A stretch of DNA of 29,851 nucleotides, taken from the NCBI GenBank assembly GCA_004802725.1, contig SGPM01000332.1, positions 1 to 29,851 of the forward strand. Direction: 5' to 3'. A model generated the notes under the pieces. It was not told the DNA's origin. It worked only from the letters and a program-made list of their open reading frames with translations, and ran no database searches. This document shows, piece after piece, positions 22,243 to 29,851 of the stretch. The position numbers were made by a program, and so were the translations under genes. Within the stretch, counting starts at the first letter, position 1. Each line of letters starts with the position of its first letter. This DNA is from Antrodiella citrinella (lineage: Eukaryota; Basidiomycota; Agaricomycetes; Polyporales; Steccherinaceae).

Positions 22243-22940
22243 AGCATCACTCGACAAGATCTATTCTCAAGGTACTACGATTTGGCGACCGTGAATTGCA
22301 AATGATCTTTGTGGCGTTCACTTGGGTAGTTGTGGGCGCATGTAGACTAGACCTGGAGCGTTTCCGATTTACTTCCACTTTTGAATGCAAACGAGTTTCC
22401 TAAGAGTGTAGTGAGAGGTTCCGAGTATGCGCAGTTGAAAGATGTGGGAGTCTTGCTCTCACACTTCTGTTTCGTTCAGTGCGCCAAAAAGCGATCATGC
22501 ATATGCCTCATTTGGTACCGTGGGTTGTTCCCTCCCATCCACTATATGACGACTTTTGCAGCATGAACATCGAACTTTATGGTATATATCGTCTTTGGCG
22601 TCGTCAACTTTGTCCCTTCGGGGGCTTACGGCAAACACTAGCCGCGGCGGCAAGGCCAACGAGGGAAATGAATTCCCGTCTTTCCTGAAGATATGACAGC
22701 CTATCATTTGATCTGTTCTCTTTGTCTACTGCCTCGTTGACTCTCTGCTTTCTCTGCGACTTTGTCGTGTATTGTCAGGAGCGAATGCACTGCTGTATTC
22801 GAGTGCCAGCCTACGAACACTGACGATTTCTGGCGGCACTGGGTTACACGTCACACGTTCGTACACATGGTCCGAGTCATTGTCAAAGCACAAAGCTGAT
22901 CTTTACATTCTTCCAGCCCTCAAAACCTCAAAACCTCAAC
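22243..22940. other. Intergenic between the aldo-keto reductase and the Gfd2-like gene
   Basis: No gene is recognised in this 698-bp stretch between two plus-strand genes. Short open frames on both strands have no recognisable content. Just before the next start codon lies a small tandem repeat (listed separately). Confidence 0.5.
22919..22940 (+). repeat. Tandem CTCAAAAC repeat in the 5' leader
   Basis: Two perfect copies of CTCAAAAC and a third, shortened copy (CTCAAC) run directly into the ATG at 22941. The run supplies an A at position -3 relative to the ATG (AAC ATG), favourable for initiation. It is a short leader repeat, probably without further meaning. Confidence 0.6.
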
Positions 22941-24977
22941 ATGTCCGACTTCAACCTCGTGGAACCCAATGGATGGGAATACGACTTGCAATCTGTTCGT
23001 GTGGTCTTATCCTAATGGTCATATTTTGATGCATCCTCATGCTAACCTTGGTACTTATGCATAGGTCTATTCTGCCTATCTAGGACATTTTCAGCTACAC
23101 AACATACCTTGGTACCTCCTGTATATCTCATCCATCTGGAAATTTATTGACACCGTGTTTCATAGGTATGACCGAACATGGGGCGTAGTCTTCGAGACGT
23201 TCAACGAGTTCCTGACGTTCTCGTGGCCGGTCATCACCGTTACAGACAGTGTCACTGGCAGAGCGCACATCGTGACACGTCTCACGACTATCGGTGCTTT
23301 CATCAAGATGATCAAGACCAGGTACGACTGTTCTTGCAGATAAATGCAATCTCACACTTAATAGCATAGTGCAACTAAGTTATGATCTCCTGCAGGTTCG
23401 GAGAAACCCTACCCATGGTCGACAACATATTGAGAGTTCGTCCCTTTGAAACATCACAACGCCACCTCCGTACCATCACGGATGATGGTCAGTACAAGAA
23501 GGTCTACTCTAGTCTGCCTGCTATTGCTCTTGCAGCCCTGAAAGCACGTGTACGAGCCGGCGACCCAGCAGCTATCCGCGAGCTATGGGAATCTAAAGAC
23601 AAGACCTTCTTTGCAATCGACTTCGAGTGGTCGGAACGTAATGCATCGTCTTGTTTGGAATGGGGATACGCTGCCGCGCGATGTGGTCATCTAGATGGGT
23701 TAGTGTCACGTATTGCTGATTTGATCTGTTCCAAATCCTCAGTGCCATCGTTTTCGACAGGAATGGGATCTGGCCTCCTGATCCAGAGCCAAATTATAGG
23801 TAACTCTCAATTCAGGCAGGACTATCCGAACTCATTGATTCAATCGAACATCTTGAACCCGTATAGGCGAGGACACTACATTGTGACTGAATACGCGGAC
23901 AAGGTTCATAACAAACATCGACCTAACTTTCCTTGGGCAGTACGTCCGTCCTACGTTCAATTACATCGCTGCTTACTGAATACCGATGGTCTGTGACAGT
24001 ACGCTGTGAGACTTCTCATATTTTTGGTGTCGCGTGAGCATTGCAATCGCTGATACTCGGTACTATTCCTGCGACTCGGACAGTTCGGTGACAGTCAGCA
24101 AATCCCTAAGAGCAAAGTGCCTCAGATCCTGCAAGCAATCCTGAGGTATGATAAATTCACCTCGCTTGGGGCGTTATGGCTCACGTTGAGATCCGTGTAC
24201 AGCAGCATGACCAGTCCAGACATCGAGACCATTCCAAACGTACTGGTTCTAGTAGGACATGGTATCAGCGGAGATATACACATGATCGAACAAATGAAAA
24301 TCAGTGAGCGTCCTCTTATGTTTCGAAAAGAAAACATCTGTTGACCCGCGATTCCCGCAGAACTTCCTCACAATGTGTTAGTCATCGATACGTCCGTCTA
24401 CGAGAGAGTCCAATTCAATAGTGGTGTGCGAGGACCTATGAAAGATCCTTCGGGTCAGCCCCGGTCTAAGGGCTCCACATTATCCTTGACGAATCTACTC
24501 GTGTCGCTCGGCGTCGATATCCAATGTCAGATGCACAACTCAGGAAACGACGCTTTCATGACCCTGCTGGCTCTGCAGCTCCTTCTGGACCCGCACCGTA
24601 CCAAGATTCCGTCCACCCGAGGTCGTCCCATGCAGCCCAACATGGTGATACCTCGTACGGCCAGCAGGAGTCCCGGTCCAAGTATTCCTATGGTGTCGGT
24701 CTCCACATCCATGCCCGGAATGTCAATACCGGCGTTCAGCGGTATGTTCTCCCCTGTTCCGCATCCAGGCTTTCATTCGCCGGCCAATGTGTCTCCCGAT
24801 CCCGATATCTACCGGACGAGCGGGTACTACTCAATTATGCCACCGCCAGGCAGCATGAACGAGCGGCAGCGCACTGGAAGTGGCTTGTCTCCAAGACCAG
24901 GCTTGCTAGATGATCGGCGGCGAACCGTATCTGATCAAGAAGTCGCCTTGCGCCTTGGTGGATTGAGGTTGGGCTAG
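22941..24977 (+). CDS. Gfd2/YDR514C-like RNase-H-fold protein with DEDDh residues
   Basis: Ten exons (22941-22994, 23065-23111, 23166-23321, 23396-23698, 23743-23799, 23867-23939, 24000-24005, 24084-24145, 24203-24303, 24361-24977) give about 491 aa from MSDFNLVEPNGW. The family, named after yeast Gfd2 and YDR514C, has an RNase-H-like fold related to DEDDh 3'-5' exonucleases. Seen here: exo I TFFAIDFEW (D161, E163), RGHYIVTEYADKVHNKHRP, FGDSQQIPKSK, exo II VLVGHGISGD (D277), and exo III MHNSGNDAF (H345, D350). All four acidic residues and the His are present, so nuclease activity is plausible but unproven. The last 130 residues are Pro/Ser-rich and probably disordered. The 6-nt exon 24000-24005 (Tyr-Ala) is inferred; without it there is a single 144-nt intron. 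The acceptor at 24202 was chosen because it leaves a good branch-point distance; 24190 and 24205 are alternatives. Confidence 0.85.
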
Positions 24978-25226
24978 ATGTGCTTGAAGGACGGAATGTG
25001 GCTTCAAACTTTTAGGGTGGTGGTGTGATGGAGGAGAAATGGACTCTATGCATACGGATCTCTCTTTACGCTTTCATCGTGTACAACTTCATAGCCTGGT
25101 GTATACCTCATGGACATTTCAGTGTCAATCAGACCAAGATCTTCTGCAACGACTCATCTCACATGACCAAGAAACAGGAGAACAGCGCGCATCTGATCTA
25201 TACAGTAGAGTCGCCCACCACATAAC
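24978..25226. other. Convergent 3' ends of the Gfd2-like gene and COPI delta
   Basis: Stop codons face each other across 249 bp. The stretch should contain both 3' UTRs; no gene is recognised in it. Confidence 0.55.
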
Positions 25227-27184
25227 TTAAACAACGGAGTAATTATCAACTGCGATGCTGGCATCTTCCGAGAACACGACCTCCTCGCCATTGTCCACTC
25301 GCGTGACCGCGGCCAAGCTCACACCAGCCATGCTGCCTTGACCCACGAAGTTGACTTTGACAGGGAAGAAAGCGCCGGGGTCGTCGCCTCCGACCGAGAA
25401 CTCCAAAGTACCTGACCGCTCGTCCGCATCGACACGACCCACAGTCCAGTCGAGGGAGTGGCTAGATGGGTTCAGCGCCCAGTCGCCGGTATGGGAAGAT
25501 ACAGTTGGGTAAGAGCCCGCGCTATTGAATCGCAAATGAATTTCATATAAACATTGGACGTCAACGAAGCTCGTTCGCGGGAGAAAAGTGGAAGAACATA
25601 CGGCAGTGGAATGGAAATAACAAGATCATGCAAGATCATACCCTCGTGTTCAAGCTCATACTCAATGTTCACATCACATGTGCCATCGTTGGAGGGCGTA
25701 GGCCAGCAGTTGACTACGGCGATCAGGAAGTAAGGTCAGTAGAGTATTCGAACTGCACCACGAACCACTCGGTCAACTTACTTGACAGGGGTACGTAAGT
25801 CTCGTCTTTCCCGGAGTACCGCCATTTCAACACAGCGAGCGACTGGCCAACGGGGAAACCGCGCGAAGGATCCTTCAAAGCGATCACTCGATCCTTGTTC
25901 GAGGCAAATTTCCCTACGTTCGGATGTTGTTTGTACTGGAGTTCAGGCCCGAATGTCGTGGAAGGCTCGGCCAACACCAACTTGACACGGGCGAGGGAAG
26001 CATCAGTGATTTGCAGATTCATGTCACCTTTCAGCTCCAAGTTGTTCAGTCCTCCCTCGCGGACGAGCTCTAAGGACAAGTTCTCCCGGACGACGGCATG
26101 TACACTGTGCACAAGGTAAACGAGAGTCAGAACATCATACTAAGTACACACGACGGACTGAATTGCTCACCTTTCAGCAGTGACGGCTGGCAAGCTGCCT
26201 CTAACATCTTTCGGCACTGCGGGTGGCTCAGGCGTGCCTGATGGAGAAGGGGGTACGGACATATCCTCGGAGAGCAACGCTTCTCCCCCAAGAGCGTCCA
26301 ACAACTCGGACTGTTTGCTCTTCTTGCTGCCCAATTTCATACCGCCGCTTTTGAAAGCCGGGGGACGCAGGGAAGAGGGGGCAGGCGAGGCGGTGCGTGC
26401 GGGAGTTGTAGGTGTGTCGAACCGCTGTTGTGGGACGGCTTGGTACCCTGATATTCCGCCGCCGAGGTAGCTTCCAGGTCCACCAGACGGTTGTCCAGAC
26501 GCAGTCCGGCGTTGCTGCTCCCGACGCTGCATCTCGAGTTGTTTGGCACGACGTTTGAGCTCCTCCTTCGCCTCGGCTTCTTTGTTCTATGCATGGCCTC
26601 AATACCAATTAACAGCAAGTCCACAGGCATCACTCACTCGTGCAATGATCTCCTGGATCTTCTCTTCATGACTCTCCATCTCCAGGTTATTCCGGACCTG
26701 CATCATGTTGATTTGCTCCCTGTACCCCAAGCTCACAATCTCGTCGAACGCTTCCAGCAACTCGAACGCATTTCTCGTGATCTCCCTCTGCTCTGCGCTC
26801 CTGCACATATCCGACACGACCCTCGCAAAGAGATGTAATGTCTCGATGTCTTGCAAGATATTGGACCCTTTGTTCGTAATCAGAAGTATGTAGAGATCCT
26901 CCAATGGTTGGTAGACGTAACGGACATCGACCGTCTCTACCGATGTGTGCTGGGTGTTTGTAGGGATGACCTTGGTGAACGAAGCGAGCAATGACTCAAT
27001 GCGGGCTCGCGACATGTCCCGGAACTGACGAGAGATCACGGCTATTGAAACACATAAGAAGGGGCATTCAAACAAGTTCTGACAGACATACGTTTTCCAG
27101 CTTTCGTGCATATTGAAGCAGCAAGAACGACCTGAGATACCTCAGCTAACAATACATACAGACCATCTCCACAACCCTCACCAT
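25227..27184 (-). CDS. RET2: Coatomer subunit delta (COPI delta, archain)
   Basis: Seven minus-strand exons (27184-27182, 27131-27092, 27041-26638, 26586-26171, 26104-25782, 25713-25602, 25521-25227) give 530 aa, the normal size for delta-COP. It belongs to the COPI coat that returns cargo from Golgi to ER. The N-terminal longin-type domain starts VVLAASICTKAGKPVISRQF and continues with RDMSRARIESLLASF and EAFDEIVSLGYREQINMMQV. A charged helix (NKEAEAKEELKRRAKQLE) and a Pro/Ser/Gly linker with GGGISGYQAV follow. The C-terminal mu-homology domain starts about residue 290 (VREGGLNNLELKGDMNLQI) and ends with GEEVVFSEDASIAVDNYSVV. Start choice: only an ATG at 27184 followed at once by a 50-nt GT-AG intron gives the conserved M-VVLAAS start. 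The gene symbol follows yeast. Confidence 0.95.
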
Positions 27185-28312
27185 CGTGAACAGAGCTCAG
27201 GGTTACGTTGATTTTGATTTCAAGACACTCCCAGAGGGCGTGAGTAGACGAATCTGAAAGTAGGAGGTAGATTGAAGTGTATAAACCTGGATTCTGCAGA
27301 GTCGCAGTTGGCGTCTAATTCACGCGACGTGTCCATCAAACCCTAACCCTATTTTGAGCTCAACATGCCATCTTTCTAGAACTCCTGAAGCAAATTGACG
27401 GAGAATATTATGTACAGGTTGCTCAACAGATGCCGTACAGGATTCGAGACTGGAAGCAGATGTTCCTTTCCATTTGTTCTCAATATGTTGAATGTCGACC
27501 CAGCTTGCAAGATGCATATGACCGCCTTTAGGCTTTTCAACTCGGAGGGCCGTTCAGGAAGTTCGTCGTCTAGAACGCCTGATCTGATTGGTAGCAAATA
27601 ACTTCGTCAGCCACGCGAGTGGTCAATTGGCATGAAGCGGTCCGCTTTGAAATCACGGATCAGTAGATGCTCGGAGGGCATGTGTAGATACACACCTCTT
27701 GCGAGAAGGTTTCAAGTCAGACGACTGCCTTATTTTGAGCTACTTGTCGACTTGTTTTAGACTGGTGCGGTTTAACCTCATACACCATGACATGAATGTC
27801 GAAGCAAGTACCTTCTGGAACACCATCATACAATCATTATGCTGTTGGGACGGTCAGTACATAAGAAGTCAGCGAACAGCTGATCTAGTCGCTTCGCCTG
27901 TTAACCAACCTGCAACCGAAGACGAAGAATCTGTTGTGCAGACCTTGTGCCCATGTTGTAGGGTGGTCTGGAAAATCAGATAAGATTGCGGATGCAGAAA
28001 CACCGTCAAGAAGTAGAACGTACACATCTAGTTTCTCCGGTTTCTTCGCTGGAAAGTGCTATATGTATGTTGCAATCAACATGTTTGTGTCTTATAGAGG
28101 AAAAGGAGATCGACGCACTTGTGGTAGTGATGTTCAACGATCGGACCACAAAAACCCAACTGGGACGCAATGTCCGAGGGCTGCGTTCAGTATATCGCCG
28201 AATTGGCCTAGATGGGAGTCTCGCGATGTGGTTCGGCGATTGCGGTTGCTGGTCAACCGAAGTTTTGAGCAGCGTAAATGTAATCGAGGCTTTGCTTACC
28301 ATCTCTTGACCA
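27185..28312. other. Unassigned stretch upstream of COPI delta
   Basis: About 1.1 kb without a recognisable gene. The right part of the COPI delta promoter lies at its left end. Plus-strand open frames at 27699-27983, 27934-28374 and 27986-28309 overlap in different frames and none matches a family I know. They may be chance or remnants. Confidence 0.45.
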
Positions 28313-29339
28313 ATGTCTCAACTGGACACCACGTACAAGTCCTTCGGTGTGTCTTCAACACACGTTCCGATTAAACTCTTCTTGAAGTCGGGTTCAAATG
28401 GTCAGCCCTTGGCATCGTACGATGGGTAAGCAAGTACATCAACGAGACTAAACCCAGTCGTTCCAAGAACTCGTTCGTGCCTTCGACGTTCAAGCAGGTC
28501 AGAATGTTGATGAAAAGTACTTCAGAGAACGTACTGTTTTGTTCATATGCCTTTGTAGCTTGGGCCAGACCACGACGCCCAGGTCACTCTGGCAAAAGCT
28601 CCGCTGAGTTCCTTCAGAACGCGTTCCCTATACAGATGTCACGTTGTCAATGTGAACGAACAATTCCGCTCTAAGTTCTCAGCCCGACCTACAATTCATC
28701 GGCGAGTTCCTTGACATGAATCCCTACATCATCAAACCTTGCATCTCTGATGAATGTGAACGTTCGAAGATCCGTACACATGTAGGACAAAAACTGCATA
28801 CGTGTTGATGTTTTTTCAGGAGGCGACAACAATTGTTGTTTGTTGGACAGGTCAACGAACCCACTGATCTTCAGGAACATGAGGACGGTGTACAACCTTG
28901 ATTGGATCTTTTGTCCAAGAGTGAGTACTGTCAAATGTCAGCCTTTGCCACATAAAACATCCGTGACTTCCCGGACCGAACACCACAGCTTCTAGGTGAG
29001 AAGCAGCTGAGCATCGTCCGACCTAAATGGCGCACACTTTGATGCTGTTTGCACGATGAGGGATATCGTACGAGCACAAATTGACTGCGTGTAGTCAGGG
29101 AAGTAAGTACACTGTGAGATGTTTTCCACGTATGGCTTGCGCTGCTCAATGCAATCGCGCAGCTCGTTCGACAGATATCATCAAACCGATTTACAGCCTA
29201 TGTACTTGGAAAGCACCGTCAGGCTAATCCAGAGTTGATCAAGTTCAAAGACGGACTTACTGGTCACACAGTTGGACGGCATTCAAGTCACTTACGGACC
29301 TGGGTCGGTAGATTCCGAGTAGTACACCGCGCTCTTTGA
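28313..29339 (+). pseudogene. Broken coding remnants of an unrecognised gene
   Basis: Several plus-strand pieces look like protein but are cut by stops and frame changes. One begins with an ATG at 28313 (MSQLDTTYKSFGVSS). A second, 28458-28607, reads SFQELVRAFDVQAGQ then TVLFICLCSLGQTTTP and ends in TGA; it directly follows a GTAAGC...CCCAG interval that could be a very short intron. A third, 29118-29339, reads DVFHVWLALLNAIAQLVRQI then HRQANPELIKFKDGLTG and ends in TGA. Between them lie stops in all likely continuations. I do not recognise the family. A decayed lineage-specific gene or element is the simplest reading; a real gene with unusual splicing is less likely. Confidence 0.35.
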
Positions 29340-29550
29340 CGATGAATGTGACCGCTGACGAAACTGAATTTGACTTCACGAGACGGTAAAATGTGAGCTC
29401 AAGCCAGCGACATGATGGTGTGTAGTGGGTAGGGGCAACCCTCCGCTCGGAAAGCCCCGAAACCGTCCTGAGCGTCTACCTCACATATAGCATCGTAGGT
29501 GGTAGGTACATGTAGCGACTTGCACAACCCTCTCAAAAGCTCGGATTTCC

Positions 29551-29851
29551 ATGAAACCAAACGTTTTCGTATTTCTCGAGAGAATGTTAAGGTTAGAATC
29601 ACTGTCACCCGAAATCGTGAGTGATTTGGCGCGTGTACATACCCCCGTATATACCTGACTTGCGCGATCAGACACCACAGCCCTTGGTTGGCTCACCTCC
29701 ACCGACTCGAGATGATTTGACGATCACGCTCGAGCCATTGCGCTTGCAGAAGAAGGTGATAGAGCTGGCGAAGAGTAGGGATGCGTTGCGAAAGAGATTA
29801 CTTAGGTCTCAAACGCGGGCAGCAACCAGTACGACCAAGGTAGCCGTGCTA
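29551..29851 (+). CDS. Start of an unrecognised gene, cut by the window end
   Basis: Two exons can be read: 29551-29616 (MKPNVFVFLERMLRLES...) and 29681 to the edge, separated by a 64-nt GT-AG intron at phase 0. The second exon reads PLVGSPPPTRDDLTITLEPL and then a Leu/Lys/Arg-rich segment (LQKKVIELAKSRDALRKRLL), which could be a helix or short coiled coil. It stays open to the last base. No family is recognised. The upstream limit is uncertain; the ATG at 29551 may not be the true start if further exons lie to the left. Confidence 0.5.

Noticed and set aside
22140..22403. Read-through extension of the aldo-keto reductase by about 85 residues
   Set aside because: A normal GTAAGG...GCAG intron gives the family-like PTYGRYPLDK ending; the extension has no family resemblance.
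4601..24977. A biosynthetic cluster formed by the methyltransferase, aldo-keto reductase and transporter
   Set aside because: These genes are separated by PRP22- and UTP14-type housekeeping genes, lie on different strands, and no core synthase is present in the window.
27342..27356. CCCTAACCCTA, resembling the fungal telomere repeat
   Set aside because: Fewer than two units, with ordinary genes on both sides; expected by chance.
1..29851. tRNA, rRNA, CRISPR array or intact transposon with terminal repeats
   Set aside because: Looked for B-box-like GGTTCGANTCC, short regular repeats, and transposase or reverse-transcriptase motifs; none seen by eye. A tRNAscan or repeat search would be decisive.

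Overview
The window looks like nuclear DNA of a filamentous basidiomycete, probably an Agaricomycete. Almost every gene is cut by many short introns of about 50 to 80 nt with GT(A/G)xGx donors. Gene spacing is tight, at roughly one gene per 3 kb on both strands. The left end carries FunK1 kinases, a family expanded in mushroom-forming fungi. No bacterial, organellar or CRISPR-like feature was seen. Exon boundaries below were worked out by hand from splice consensus, frame continuity and remembered family conservation; they are models, not transcript evidence.

Layout from left to right. (1) 1-4600 is the accessory end: a 5'-truncated FunK1 kinase copy on the minus strand at the window edge, then a complete four-exon FunK1 gene (1228-3886, minus). 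(2) 4601-10249, minus strand: the spliceosomal DEAH helicase PRP22/DHX8 (six exons, 1167 aa), followed by a six-exon O-methyltransferase that is complete except for one extra base in a C4 run. (3) 10826-15680, plus strand: an unrecognised 523-aa protein with a CxxC-x10-CxxC cluster, then a nine-exon NRAMP divalent-metal transporter. (4) 16004-19705, minus strand: UTP14, an SSU-processome factor, in eight exons. (5) 20466-24977, plus strand: a 13-exon aldo-keto reductase of the potassium-channel-beta/AKR7-like group, then a Gfd2/YDR514C-like protein with an RNase-H fold and an intact DEDDh residue set. (6) 25227-27184, minus strand: the delta subunit of the COPI coat, whose first exon appears to be the ATG alone. 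(7) 27185-29851 holds mostly broken coding-like stretches that I cannot assign, then the first two exons of a gene running off the right edge.

The genes do not form one pathway. Three are conserved housekeeping genes (mRNA release from the spliceosome, 18S rRNA processing, Golgi-to-ER vesicle coat). Around them lie metabolic genes (methyltransferase, aldo-keto reductase, metal transporter), and fast-evolving or decaying lineage-specific DNA sits at both ends. I see no convincing new multi-gene system. The most interesting material is in gene structure: two GC-AG introns with the same GCACGT donor, two frame-preserving stop-free introns, a predicted 6-nt micro-exon, an ATG-only exon, and the single-base frameshift in the methyltransferase. 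The other points of interest are the orphan cysteine-cluster protein and the complete DEDDh site of the Gfd2-like protein.
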